A DNA stretch of 64,000 nucleotides from Opitutaceae bacterium. Its GTDB lineage: Bacteria; Verrucomicrobiota; Verrucomicrobiia; Opitutales; Opitutaceae. Each line of letters begins with the position of its first letter. Position 1 is the stretch's first letter. Below, piece by piece: positions 7,627 through 16,435 of the stretch. The stretch spans positions 1-64,000 of the forward strand of contig PLTZ01000019.1 in NCBI GenBank assembly GCA_003164715.1, in the 5' to 3' direction. Below the pieces are notes generated by a model that did not search any database, was not told the DNA's origin, and saw only the letters and a list, made by a program, of their open reading frames with translations. A program made the translations under genes and the position numbers.

Positions 7627-8670
7627 CTAAGGCAGGTCCGCCGGGCTCCCGCTGGCGACCTTCTTGGCCGGAATCCCCCCCGGGTGGCAGTCCAGGCACG
7701 CGACCGTGTGGACATTGTGCCGGCTCTGCGGCGAGAGGAACGTGGTGTCCATCTTCTGGACCTCGATCCCGCAGTGGGAATCCGCCGGGTGGCACGCGTT
7801 GCACGACGCCTTGGCGGAGTTGGTGTGGGACCAGTGGCAGTCGCGGCAGCTCAGGCCCTCGTGCACGCCCGCGGGCGTGCGGTCGTCCGACGAGCCGAGC
7901 TGGTGGGTTGCGTCCGGCGCGTGGCACTGCATGCAGACGCGCTGGCGCGGGTCCCGCGAAACCTTGACCGGGCGCGCGCCCTGGTAGACCGCGGGCACCG
8001 GCAGGAGGCTGGCCGAGAAATGCGCCCGCTCGCGGTGGTCGAAGAAGCTCGCCGTCTGGGTCGCATCCGAGGGCGCGTGGACCTGGTGGCAGGCGAGGCA
8101 GGGGATCGCGGGCTGCGTCGCCCGGGCCGCGTCCCTGAGCGACCACGTGCCGCCCGTGCCGGTCCCGGAAACGAGCTCCGTGATGTCGCGCTCGTAGAAC
8201 ATGCCGTGGCAGCGCAGGCAGTCGTCCGTCGGCGACGCGGTCTTGTTGTGCTCAGGATCGAGGAAGATCCGGGCGTAGGTCGTCGCGTGCCGGCTCGACT
8301 GCCAGTCGGAGTAGGCCTGCGGGTGGCACCTCTGGCACGAGTCGACCAGGCCCTGCACGTGCTTCTCCAGGAGGCGGACGGGCTTGTTCGGGTCCCCGGT
8401 GAAGTGCCGGACGATGCGGTCCACGTGGGACTCGAGCGCGTGGACGTCGAGCGTGAGCGCCCCGCCGTGGCACGCGCGGCACTGGATCGTCCGGTGCGCC
8501 GAGACCGCCCAGTCCGAGTGGACGCCGGTCATCTCGTGGCAGGAGGCGCACGTGTTCTGCGGGTTCGCGAAATGGAAGTAGGCCATGCCGCCCACGGCGC
8601 ACGTTACGACAAAGACGCCGCAGTAGAGGGCGAGCCCCAGCACGATCCGGCTCCAGCTTCTCGGGCTCAT
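7627..8670 (-). CDS. Nine-haem c-type cytochrome with NapC/NrfH-like membrane anchor
   Basis: The 347-residue protein carries nine CXXCH haem-c motifs: CASCH, CRACH, CQRCH, CLRCH, CLACH, CMQCH, CRDCH, CNACH and CLDCH. One N-terminal membrane span (about residues 9-31) precedes the first motif. That motif has the form CXXCHXM, followed by a W..S.H spacing to the second haem, as in NapC/NrfH quinol-linked cytochromes. It should be anchored in the inner membrane with haems in the periplasm. Start ATG 8670 overlaps the stop of the GMC gene (ATGA); the longer ORF-track start is only a shadow. As the last gene of a dehydrogenase operon it probably takes electrons from the flavoprotein and passes them to quinone or to another cytochrome. 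The direction of flow is inferred. Confidence 0.88.
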   Translation of the reverse strand: MSPRSWSRIVLGLALYCGVFVVTCAVGGMAYFHFANPQNTCASCHEMTGVHSDWAVSAHRTIQCRACHGGALTLDVHALESHVDRIVRHFTGDPNKPVRLLEKHVQGLVDSCQRCHPQAYSDWQSSRHATTYARIFLDPEHNKTASPTDDCLRCHGMFYERDITELVSGTGTGGTWSLRDAARATQPAIPCLACHQVHAPSDATQTASFFDHRERAHFSASLLPVPAVYQGARPVKVSRDPRQRVCMQCHAPDATHQLGSSDDRTPAGVHEGLSCRDCHWSHTNSAKASCNACHPADSHCGIEVQKMDTTFLSPQSRHNVHTVACLDCHPGGIPAKKVASGSPADLP

Positions 8671-10322
8671 GTGAGCCTCCCGTCCTTCCAGCGGGAGCTG
8701 ATGTGGCCGCCCACCCAGAACCCGAGAGCCATGATCGTCAGCACGGGATTGAACCCGCCGTTGGTCACGTGCAGGCTGGCGTCCGAGAGGAACAGGTTGT
8801 CGATGTCGTGCACCTGGCCGAACCGGTTCGCCACCGAGGTCTTGGGGTCCGAGCCCATGCGGCACGTGCCGGCCTGGTGCTGGCCCCCGCTCAGGCCGAG
8901 CCCCGGGACGTTGGTCCAGGTCGCGACCGCCCCGGCCTCCTTGAGCCACGCCTCCGCCTTCGCCGCGATGACGCGCCCGATCTCGACGTCATGCGGGTGG
9001 CGGCTTCCCGAGAGGCGCACGACCGGGATCCCCCAGTGGTCCCTCACGGCCGGGTCGATCGTGGCCCGCGCGTCGAACACCGGCATCTCCTGGACGGGGC
9101 CCCGGACGGAGACGCTGCGCTTGTAGAACATGCGCTGGAAGTCCTTGTGCGCCTTGCCCCACGACGGCTGCCCGGGCGGGCGCATGCCGGAGAACCCGTA
9201 CGGCGGGCGGATGAACTCGTTGCAGAGGGCGGCGCCGCCATGCAGGCCCGGGTTGCCGTGGTTGAAGTCGCTAACGGCTATCGTGGCCCCAGGGCCCACG
9301 TCGTCGAAGGTCCGCTCCTCGAAGAGCCCGTCGGCGCCGCAATACGCGTGGCCCTGGAGGTTGCGGCCGACCCAGTCGTAGCGGTTGCCGGCGCCGTTCG
9401 GGAAGAGCCGGGACTTGGAGTTGAGCAGAAGGCGGGCCGTCTCTATCGCGCCGCCCGAGACGACGACCAGGTCGGCGGTCTGGTACTGCTCGGCGTCGGT
9501 CGCGTCGAAGTAGCGCACACCGCGGGCCAGGCCCTTGTCGTCCACCACGACCTCCTTCGCGATCGAGTGGGTGCGCAGCTCGCAGTTGCCCGTGGCGAGC
9601 GCCCTCGGGGTCATCGTGTTGTGCGTGCCGTTCTTCGCGTTGTTCGGGCAGGCGAAGCCGCAGCAGTAACGGTTGTGGACGCACGCGTTGCGGCCCCCGT
9701 AGGGAACCGAGTTGCGCAGCATCGGGATGGGGAAGGGGTGCAGGCCGATGCGCTTCGCCGCGGCCTCGAGGATCCGGCCCTCGGTGTTGTAGGGGAAGGC
9801 CGGCATCGGGTACGGCCGCCTGCGCGGCGCCGCGAAGGGATTCGCGCTCATGTCGCCGGACACGCCGACCTGTTGCTCGGCCTTCTCGTAGCACGGCTCC
9901 AGGTCGTCGTAGCTGATCGGCCAGTCCTCGAGCGTCGATCCCTCGGGCGCGCCGTAGGTCGAGCGCATCCTGAAGTCCTTCTCCATGTAGCGCCACGCCA
10001 TGGCGCCGTAGCTGACGGTGCCGGAGCCGACGCACGCGGCATTGTTGTTGTAGCCGCCCTCGTGGGGCAGCACCACCTCAAACCTGCCGGGGCCGGTCTC
10101 CGCCACCCGCGGGCTGCGGTCGTCGGGGCCGTAGGCGTCGCCGAGGACGGTGGTGCGCTGGTTGATGAGCTCGTCCTGGCCGTGCTCCTCGAAGCTGACC
10201 CAGCCGCCGCGCTCGAGGATGACGACGGAGAGCCCCGCCTCGGAGAGCTCCTTTGCCACGACGCCGCCCCCCGCCCCGGCGCCGACCACGACCGCATTCA
10301 CGTGCCGCAGCGCCATGGTCAC
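8667..10322 (-). CDS. GMC-family FAD dehydrogenase (glucose/gluconate dehydrogenase type)
   Basis: This 551-residue flavoprotein would oxidise a sugar or other alcohol. The FAD-binding Rossmann motif GAGAGGGVVAKELSEAG is at residues 14-30. The GMC C-terminal region is present (HQAGTCRMG, then NLFLSDASLHVTNGGFNPVLTI), including the histidine and asparagine expected at the active site. Cysteines 214, 220, 221 and 225 (CVHNRYCCGFAC) resemble the cluster that binds a 3Fe-4S centre in bacterial FAD-glucose dehydrogenases. There is no signal peptide; in related enzymes it is exported with the Tat-signal-bearing small subunit, which here is the gene immediately upstream (ATGA overlap). The substrate is unknown. 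Confidence 0.88.
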   Translation of the reverse strand: MTMALRHVNAVVVGAGAGGGVVAKELSEAGLSVVILERGGWVSFEEHGQDELINQRTTVLGDAYGPDDRSPRVAETGPGRFEVVLPHEGGYNNNAACVGSGTVSYGAMAWRYMEKDFRMRSTYGAPEGSTLEDWPISYDDLEPCYEKAEQQVGVSGDMSANPFAAPRRRPYPMPAFPYNTEGRILEAAAKRIGLHPFPIPMLRNSVPYGGRNACVHNRYCCGFACPNNAKNGTHNTMTPRALATGNCELRTHSIAKEVVVDDKGLARGVRYFDATDAEQYQTADLVVVSGGAIETARLLLNSKSRLFPNGAGNRYDWVGRNLQGHAYCGADGLFEERTFDDVGPGATIAVSDFNHGNPGLHGGAALCNEFIRPPYGFSGMRPPGQPSWGKAHKDFQRMFYKRSVSVRGPVQEMPVFDARATIDPAVRDHWGIPVVRLSGSRHPHDVEIGRVIAAKAEAWLKEAGAVATWTNVPGLGLSGGQHQAGTCRMGSDPKTSVANRFGQVHDIDNLFLSDASLHVTNGGFNPVLTIMALGFWVGGHISSRWKDGRLT

Positions 10323-10921
10323 GCCTTCTTGTAGCGGTTCTGCCCGACGACCTGCGGGTAATCCAGGCCGAGCATCCGGTAGCTGGCGTAGTCACGGTTG
10401 CCGCCGTGCCGCGGGCTTCCGTAGAAGCTCTGCATCGTGTGAGAGAGGACGAGGTTGAAGAACTCGGGCGCCGAAGGGTCGCCCCAGAGCGCCCGGGGCG
10501 CCTCCCCGAGCTCGAGCGAGCGCAGGGCCTCGATCTTCGCGGCGGGCGCAAGCTCCCCGAAGGGGGCCCCGCGCGCCTGCAGGCAGGTCTGCCGGAACGA
10601 TTCGAGCCCGCGGCGGTAGGTCTCCTGATGGCGCGACAGCCTGCCGCAGAGCTGCCGGTCGATGTAGTTGATCGCCCCGGTGTCGGTGGCGCCCGGGACG
10701 TCGTCGCGCGGGATGATCTGCTCGCAGATGTCGATCAGCAGGTTGGCCTCGGCGTCCGTGAAGAAGCGGTACCGCGGCCGCGCGGCCCTGCCCAAGCGGG
10801 CGATCACCGCCGTCGAGCCCGCGCCGACCGCGGCGCCGAGGACGCCGACCAGACCCAGCTTGAGCGCCGCGCGCCTTGAGATGGCCGGGCCGTCGCCCGG
10901 GGCAGGGAGGGGGTCGTTCAT
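10319..10921 (-). CDS. Gluconate 2-dehydrogenase subunit 3-like, Tat-exported small subunit
   Basis: This 200-residue protein has an N-terminal twin-arginine signal (ISRRAALKLGLVGVLGAAVGAG). A mature domain follows with FFTDAEANLLIDICEQIIPRDDVPGATDTGAINYIDRQL, the signature of the gluconate dehydrogenase subunit-3 family. Such subunits are thought to carry the folded flavoprotein partner across the membrane. ATG 10921 is chosen because it puts the RR motif near residue 16; the ORF-track start at 11356 is a read-through of non-coding sequence. It is the first gene of the operon, followed without gaps by the GMC enzyme and the nine-haem cytochrome. Confidence 0.88.
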   Translation of the reverse strand: MNDPLPAPGDGPAISRRAALKLGLVGVLGAAVGAGSTAVIARLGRAARPRYRFFTDAEANLLIDICEQIIPRDDVPGATDTGAINYIDRQLCGRLSRHQETYRRGLESFRQTCLQARGAPFGELAPAAKIEALRSLELGEAPRALWGDPSAPEFFNLVLSHTMQSFYGSPRHGGNRDYASYRMLGLDYPQVVGQNRYKKA

Positions 10922-11288
10922 GGGGGTTCCTTTTGGGGACGCGGCGCCGGCCGGGGCGGGGCTCCCATTCTGGGGCGCGAGTATATTCCCGCGGCCGGCG
11001 GCCAACTCGTCAGATCTTGGCGAGCATGGCGCATAAATTGCCACGCGCGGCGGGCGCCTTGCCGCCGGTGAAACGCCGTCCCGTAACACGCTTATCCGAG
11101 GTGAAATAGGCCATCCGCCCGCGCGGGGCGCCCCTGCGCGGGGGAAAGGGGCCCGCGAAAACGCGGCGCTGACCTGCCCGGCGCCGCGAGCGCCCGGCGC
11201 CGCCCGGGAAATACTCAGTTGACACCCCCTCTCCGCTGCGGGATTCATTTGGGTTTCCACCCACGAAACACTCCCGCGTTTTCTTACC
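10922..11288. promoter_or_regulatory. Divergent promoter region between the dehydrogenase operon and rplI
   Basis: This 367-base gap separates two divergent genes. On the minus strand TATACT (plus 10980-10985) is a good -10 for the dehydrogenase operon, with no convincing -35. On the plus strand the rplI promoter is annotated separately. I see no operator repeat or RNA structure that I can name. Confidence 0.4.
11219..11248 (+). promoter_or_regulatory. Likely rplI promoter
   Basis: A perfect TTGACA (11219-11224) is followed, with an 18-base spacer, by a weak ATTCAT (11243-11248). The expected start would leave a leader of about 35 bases before the rplI ATG. The -35 is strong; the -10 is doubtful. 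Confidence 0.4.
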
Positions 11289-11813
11289 ATGGCCCACAGC
11301 GAAGTACTCCTAGTCAAGCCCGTTGAGGGCCTCGGCGGCGAAGGCGACCAAGTCAAGGTCCGAGCCGGCTACGCCCGCAACTTCCTCCTGCCGCGCGAAC
11401 TGGCGGTACCCGTCACGACGGCGAACCGCAAGCAGGTGGAGGCGCTCAAGAAGCGCCGCGCCGAGCGCGAGGCCACGGAGCTCAACGGGGCCCAGGAGCT
11501 CGCCAAGAAGCTCGAGAAGGCGAGCCTGGCGTTCGCGGTGACGACCGGCGAGGGCGGCAAGCTGTTTGGCTCGGTGACGGCGGCGGACCTGCACGACAAG
11601 CTCGTGGCGGCCGGCTTCACGATCGACCGCAAGCGCATCCAGCTTAACACCCCGGTGAAGACCCTCGGCAAGCACACCGTCAAGCTGAAGCTCCACCCGG
11701 ACGTCACCGTCGAGCTTTCGTTCGACGTGGTCTCCGAGAACCCGATCGAGCCTTCGGCCGAGGAGAAGGCCGCCGAGGAGAAAAAGAACAGGAAGGTTGA
11801 GCCGAGGCGGTAG
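11289..11813 (+). CDS. rplI: 50S ribosomal protein L9
   Basis: L9 binds 23S rRNA near the L1 stalk. The N-terminal domain shows the family signature VLLVKPVEGLGGEGDQVKVRAGYARNFLLPRELA. A long connecting helix and a C-terminal domain (TTGEGGKLFGSVTAADLHDKL) follow, with a charged tail. The 174-residue length is slightly above the usual 150 because of the lysine/glutamate-rich C-terminus. It is followed by dnaB, as in many bacteria, but is separated from rpsF-ssb by the accessory insert. Confidence 0.95.
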   Translation: MAHSEVLLVKPVEGLGGEGDQVKVRAGYARNFLLPRELAVPVTTANRKQVEALKKRRAEREATELNGAQELAKKLEKASLAFAVTTGEGGKLFGSVTAADLHDKLVAAGFTIDRKRIQLNTPVKTLGKHTVKLKLHPDVTVELSFDVVSENPIEPSAEEKAAEEKKNRKVEPRR

Positions 11814-11882
11814 GCTAAGGGCCTTCCAGCCTTTGATCGCCAAGGACTGCCCTGTTCCGGGGTCCCCAGCCCGACCCTAAGC

Positions 11883-13265
11883 ATGGCCGACGAGAAGAGC
11901 ACACCCCCGCAGCGGCCCGGCGCCCCGGCGGCGGGCCGCGGGATGCCGCACAGTGTCGAGGCCGAGGAGTACCTGCTCTCCTGCTGCCTGATCGACGGCG
12001 CCGAGGTGGTCGCGCGCTGCCTTGAGGCGCGGATAACGCCCGAGTCGTTCTACGTGCCCGCGCACGGGGTCGTGTTCGAGAGGCTGCTCGACCTGTACGC
12101 CCGCCAGGTCCCGATCGACGTCGCCGTCCTAGGCGAGGAGCTGAAGACCGCGAGGCAGCTCGACGCCGTCGGCGGCTACGCATTCCTGACACGCGTCAGC
12201 GGCAGCATCCCGACGACCGCGCAGGCGGGCTACTTCATCGAGCGCGTGCGCGAGCAGCACCTGCTGCGCGAGATCATCCGATCGGCGACGGGGGCGGTGG
12301 AGGAGTGCTTCAACTTCACCGGGGGGATCGACGAGTTCGTCGACCAGGTCGAGGCGAGGATCTTCGCGGTCACCCAGAGCCGGGTGACCGAGGGCGCGAA
12401 GCCGATGAGCCAGCCGACCAAGGAGGCGATGAACGTCGTCCACAAGATGATGATGAAGAAGGGCGAGATGACGGGCGCGCCCTCGGGCTTCCACGACCTG
12501 GACCGGCTCACGTTCGGCTTCCAGCGCGCGGAGATGATCGTCCTGGCCGCGAGGCCGTCGATGGGGAAGACCTCGTTCGCGCTCAACGTCGCCGAGGCCG
12601 TGGTGCTGCCGAAGCGCGGGGACCCGTTTCCCACCCTCATCTTCTCCCTTGAGATGAGCGGCGCGCAGCTGGCGCTCCGGATGCTCTGCTCGCGGGCCCG
12701 GGTGAAGATGCAAGCCCTTCGCGACGGCGTCCTGTCGAAGAACGGGGACGAGCAGCAGCGCCTCGTGGCCGCCGCGGACGAATTCTCGAAGGCCCCGCTT
12801 TTCATCGACGACTCTAGCAACCTGTCGATCATGCAGTTGCGCGCCAAGGCCCGCAGGGTCCACGCCCGCAGCAAGCTCGGCCTGATCGTCGTCGACTACC
12901 TCCAGCTCCTGAGCCCGATCGACTCCAAGGTGCCCCGGGAGCAGCAGGTCGCGGAGGCTTCCCGCGGATTAAAAGCGCTTGCGAAGGAACTTGACGTCCC
13001 GGTCCTTGTATTAAGTCAGCTGAACCGCTCTTCCGAGAAGGAGAACCGCGCCCCCAGGCTTGCAGACCTGCGCGAATCCGGATCGATCGAACAGGATGCT
13101 GACGTAGTGCTTATGCTTGCCCGACCCAAGGACGCAGACGAAAAATTCCAGGTAGCCACCGATTCGGCCGAGTTAATCGTTGCCAAGCAGCGAAACGGGC
13201 CGGTAGGAGAGTTGCGGCTGACCTTCCTCCGCGATATCACACGATTTGAAAACTATACCCAGTAA
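11883..13265 (+). CDS. dnaB: Replicative DNA helicase DnaB
   Basis: DnaB is the ring helicase that unwinds the replication fork. The N-terminal primase-interacting domain starts around MPHSVEAEEYLLSCCLIDG (residues 21-39). The RecA-like helicase domain has Walker A ARPSMGKTS at 223-231, FSLEMSGAQL, Walker B LIVVDYLQL and the DLRESGSIEQDADVV region. The 460 residues match the family length. Walker A reads PSMGKT rather than the more usual PGMGKT, a minor change. It lies 69 bases after rplI, and its last codons overlap the ORF of the next gene. Confidence 0.96.
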   Translation: MADEKSTPPQRPGAPAAGRGMPHSVEAEEYLLSCCLIDGAEVVARCLEARITPESFYVPAHGVVFERLLDLYARQVPIDVAVLGEELKTARQLDAVGGYAFLTRVSGSIPTTAQAGYFIERVREQHLLREIIRSATGAVEECFNFTGGIDEFVDQVEARIFAVTQSRVTEGAKPMSQPTKEAMNVVHKMMMKKGEMTGAPSGFHDLDRLTFGFQRAEMIVLAARPSMGKTSFALNVAEAVVLPKRGDPFPTLIFSLEMSGAQLALRMLCSRARVKMQALRDGVLSKNGDEQQRLVAAADEFSKAPLFIDDSSNLSIMQLRAKARRVHARSKLGLIVVDYLQLLSPIDSKVPREQQVAEASRGLKALAKELDVPVLVLSQLNRSSEKENRAPRLADLRESGSIEQDADVVLMLARPKDADEKFQVATDSAELIVAKQRNGPVGELRLTFLRDITRFENYTQ

Positions 13266-15630
13266 CCCTGTGATTGACAGGGTCCTACGAATTTCCTTTG
13301 TCGTCGTGGCGCTCGCTGGGGCGTGCCTGGGCCGCATGGCGGCCCAGAACCCGCCGGCCGCGGCCGAGGCGGAGGGGCCCGCGCCGACGTACCGGGTGGG
13401 CACCCTTACGGTGAAGTTCGTCGGGACCGCCAACGTCAACGAGCAGGTGGTCCGAGCCAACATCCAGGTCCGCGAGGGCGGCGAGCTCGACGAGACCATA
13501 ATCGATCGGGACATCCGGGCGCTCTACAAGACGGGCCTCTTCGAGTTCATCGAGATCAAACGCGAGGCGGTCGACGCCCACACCTTCAACCTGGTCATCG
13601 AGGTGACGCCGAAGTACCGGGTGCTCGCGGTGAAGTACGAGGGCAACAAGCAGGTCAAGACGCGCCGGCTTGAGAAGGAGGCCAAGACCGCCCCGAACAC
13701 CTCGCTCGACGAGCGCCAGGTGAAGGAGGACTCCGAGAAGCTCAAGGAGTACTACCAGAAGGAGGGTTTCAACCAGGTCTCGGTCAGCTACACGGTCACG
13801 AGGGACCGGTCGACCGGCCTCGGCACGGTGACCTTCAAGATCCGGGAGGGCAAGAAGGTGAAGATCCGCGAGATCCGGTTTGCCGGGAACGCCCACATCA
13901 AGGCGAAGGTCCTTCGCAAGCAGATGGACACCCGGAAATGGTGGATGTTCTCGTGGCTCACGGACACCGGCCGGTTCAAGGACGACGAGTTCCAGGACGA
14001 CCTGGACAAGCTGCGGGACTTCTACCGCGAGCACGGTTACCTCGACATCGAGATCCCCGAGGAGAAGATCGTCTTCAGCTACCCGAAGAAGGACGCGCTC
14101 ATCATCACGATCGCGGTCAACGAGGGCCGCCAGTACCGGATCGGCGAGATCACGGTGACGGGCAACAAGCTCCACTCGACCGCGCTCCTCAAGCGCGTCG
14201 CCGCGCTCTACGCGAAGCCCGGCGAGGTGTTCTCCCCGTCGAAGATCGACAAGGCGGCCGAGCGCCTGGAGGACTACTACGGCAAGGACGGCTACCTTGA
14301 GTCGCGGGTGCACGTCACCCGGCGGCCCAACCTCAAGACGAACGACATCGACCTGGAGTTCAAGATCGACGAGAGCGAGAAGTTCAACGTCGAGTCGATC
14401 CTGGTCGAGGGGAACACCAAGACGAAAGCCGTGGTCATCATCCGCGAGCTGGTCCTCGGCCCGGGCGACACGTTCAACTCGGTGCTGATGAAGATCAGCA
14501 AGAACAAGCTCGAGAACACGCGGTTCTTCGACGAGGTGGACATCAACCCCCAGGACACGAACATCCCCGGCCGCAAGGACATGCGCGTCACGGTCAAGGA
14601 GGGGCGGACCGGGACCTTCACCTTCGGCGCCGGCTACAGCTCGCTCGAGCGCGCGTCCGTCTTCGCCACGATCCAGCAGACCAACTTCGACCTCTTCAAC
14701 CGGCGCTCCTTCTTCCAGGGCGACGGCGAGAAGTTCAGCATCAAGGTGTCGATCGGGCAGCTGTCCAACGAGGCCGTCATCTCCTTCGAGGAGCCCTATC
14801 TCTTCGAGAAGCAGCTCGCCCTCGGCTTAAGCGTGTTCCGCGAGCAGTCCCAGTACGTGAGCACCTACTACCAGGAGCTCGCCGAGGGCGGCAACGTGAG
14901 CCTGCGCAAGAGCCTGTTCGGGCTCTTTCAGGGCATCCTGCAATACCAGTACCAGACGATCAACATCTATGACGTGAGCTCCTCCGCCTCGTCCATCATC
15001 CAGCAATACGGCGGGCTGCACGACGTCTCCCAGCTGTCCTACGAGATCATCCGCGACACCCGCGACAAGCTGATCAGCCCGACCTCCGGCAACCGGATCG
15101 ACTTCACGACCACCGTCGCGGGCGGGCCGCTCGGCGGCACCGACTCGTTCTACGGCTTCGAGTTCAGGGGCTCCCAGAACTTCAAGGTGTTCGAGCTGCA
15201 GACGCAGGTGCTCGAGCTCGTGGCCCGGGCGGGGGTCAGGGACAACTACAACGGGTTCCCCTCGCTGCCCTACTACGACGCCTTCTACCTGGGCGGGCCC
15301 GACACGCTGCGCGGGTTCAACTACAACGAGGTCAGCCCGCGCGACATCTACTCGGAGCCCATCGGGGGCAAGACCTACGGCATGTTCACGGCCGAGTATT
15401 CGGTGGAAATCGTGGACCCTATACGCTTTGCGCTCTTCTACGACGTGGGCTTCGTCAACGGGAGCGCCTACGACTTTAACCCGTCGGGCTACAACGACGA
15501 CATCGGGTTCGGCCTGCGCCTGATGGTGGCCGGCTCACCCCTGAGCCTCGACTACGGCATCCCGATCAAGGGGGACCACTACAACCGGCAGGGCGGACAG
15601 TTCAATTTTTCGTTTGGCACGCGCTTCTAA
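13246..15630 (+). CDS. bamA: Outer-membrane beta-barrel assembly protein BamA
   Basis: BamA inserts beta-barrel proteins into the outer membrane. The protein has a signal peptide (LRISFVVVALAGACLG, cleavage near AAQ) and about five POTRA repeats between residues 45 and 440 (for example FVGTANVNEQVVRANI, RFAGNAHIKAKVLRKQM, ILVEGNTKTKAVVIIREL). A C-terminal barrel contains LGGPDTLRGFNYNEVSP, with the VRGF/LRGF lid motif, and ends in the aromatic FGTRF. Two starts are possible: TTG 13246, overlapping dnaB by 20 bases, or GTG 13270, just after the dnaB stop with an equally good signal peptide. Neither has a clear ribosome-binding site. Confidence 0.93.
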   Translation: MKTIPSNPVIDRVLRISFVVVALAGACLGRMAAQNPPAAAEAEGPAPTYRVGTLTVKFVGTANVNEQVVRANIQVREGGELDETIIDRDIRALYKTGLFEFIEIKREAVDAHTFNLVIEVTPKYRVLAVKYEGNKQVKTRRLEKEAKTAPNTSLDERQVKEDSEKLKEYYQKEGFNQVSVSYTVTRDRSTGLGTVTFKIREGKKVKIREIRFAGNAHIKAKVLRKQMDTRKWWMFSWLTDTGRFKDDEFQDDLDKLRDFYREHGYLDIEIPEEKIVFSYPKKDALIITIAVNEGRQYRIGEITVTGNKLHSTALLKRVAALYAKPGEVFSPSKIDKAAERLEDYYGKDGYLESRVHVTRRPNLKTNDIDLEFKIDESEKFNVESILVEGNTKTKAVVIIRELVLGPGDTFNSVLMKISKNKLENTRFFDEVDINPQDTNIPGRKDMRVTVKEGRTGTFTFGAGYSSLERASVFATIQQTNFDLFNRRSFFQGDGEKFSIKVSIGQLSNEAVISFEEPYLFEKQLALGLSVFREQSQYVSTYYQELAEGGNVSLRKSLFGLFQGILQYQYQTINIYDVSSSASSIIQQYGGLHDVSQLSYEIIRDTRDKLISPTSGNRIDFTTTVAGGPLGGTDSFYGFEFRGSQNFKVFELQTQVLELVARAGVRDNYNGFPSLPYYDAFYLGGPDTLRGFNYNEVSPRDIYSEPIGGKTYGMFTAEYSVEIVDPIRFALFYDVGFVNGSAYDFNPSGYNDDIGFGLRLMVAGSPLSLDYGIPIKGDHYNRQGGQFNFSFGTRF

Positions 15631-15671
15631 TTCCGATTCGATCTCCCTTTTACACCCTTCGACAACAACCC

Positions 15672-16355
15672 ATGAAGAAATCCATCCAGTCCATATTTGC
15701 CGTCACCGCTATCGCCTTCACGGCATTGACGACCCACGCGCAAACGACCCCAAAGATCCTCGTTGTGGATCTGGCCAAGGTCTTTGATAACCACTACAAG
15801 ACGCTTGAGCAGCAGGCGAAGCTCCAGGCCGACGAGGCGAAGGCTCAGGACCAGCTCTCCCAGATCACGAAGGAGGGCAACGCCCTGGTGGAGCAGTTCA
15901 AGGAGCTCGACGAGCAGTCCAAGAACCCGACGGCGACCGCCGAGGCCAAGGCCAAGGCCCAGGCCGACGCCCAGAAGAAGTACGACGAGATCCAGCAGAA
16001 GCGCAGCGAGCAGAACTCGTTTGTCCAGAACACGAGCAACACGCTCAAGCAGCGCTTCCAGACCTTCAAGACGCTGATGATCGAGGAGATCACCAAGACC
16101 GCCACCGAGATCGCCAAGAAGCACGGCGCCACGATCCTGCTCGACAAGTCGGGCCCGACCCTGGTCGGCGTCTCCAACGTCCTCTATTTTGACCCCAGCC
16201 TCGACATCACCGAAGAGGTGCAGGCCGAGATCAACAAGGACCGCCCGGCCGTGACCCCGACGCCCACGACGGCAGCCGGAGCGCCCGCGGTCCCGGCCCC
16301 GGCGACCACGGACTCGCCGAAGATCACGGTGCCCGGCATCACGCCGAGCAAGTAA
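15672..16355 (+). CDS. OmpH/Skp-family periplasmic chaperone
   Basis: Skp-type chaperones hold unfolded outer-membrane proteins in the periplasm on their way to BamA. The 227-residue protein has a signal peptide ending THAQ. It begins its mature part with [17 protein letters not shown], the usual OmpH start, then has a long charged coiled coil (about residues 40-130) rich in Q, E and [31 protein letters not shown] closes the core domain. A proline/alanine/threonine tail of about 40 residues is longer than in E. coli Skp. It follows bamA after 41 bases, the standard order. Confidence 0.9.
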   Translation: MKKSIQSIFAVTAIAFTALTTHAQTTPKILVVDLAKVFDNHYKTLEQQAKLQADEAKAQDQLSQITKEGNALVEQFKELDEQSKNPTATAEAKAKAQADAQKKYDEIQQKRSEQNSFVQNTSNTLKQRFQTFKTLMIEEITKTATEIAKKHGATILLDKSGPTLVGVSNVLYFDPSLDITEEVQAEINKDRPAVTPTPTTAAGAPAVPAPATTDSPKITVPGITPSK

Positions 16356-16388
16356 GCGGGGTCCTCTGGAACCCTCGGATTTCGGGAC

Positions 16389-16425
16389 GAACCCCGCTTG
16401 CGTTGAGCAGGCGGGGTTCTTTGTC
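16389..16425 (+). terminator. Rho-independent terminator after ompH
   Basis: GAACCCCGC (16389-16397) pairs with GCGGGGTTC (16411-16419), a nine-base-pair stem with a 13-base loop, followed by TTTGTC. It lies 33 bases after ompH and ends only about a dozen bases before the lpxD start codon. It might therefore act as an attenuator for lpxD as well as a terminator. Confidence 0.7.
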
Positions 16426-16435
16426 TATTCGCACT

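Noticed and set aside
7429-10334. Plus-strand ORFs of 565 and 543 residues opposite the redox operon
   Set aside because: These are antisense shadows of the cytochrome and GMC genes, which carry nine haem motifs and FAD motifs in the other strand.
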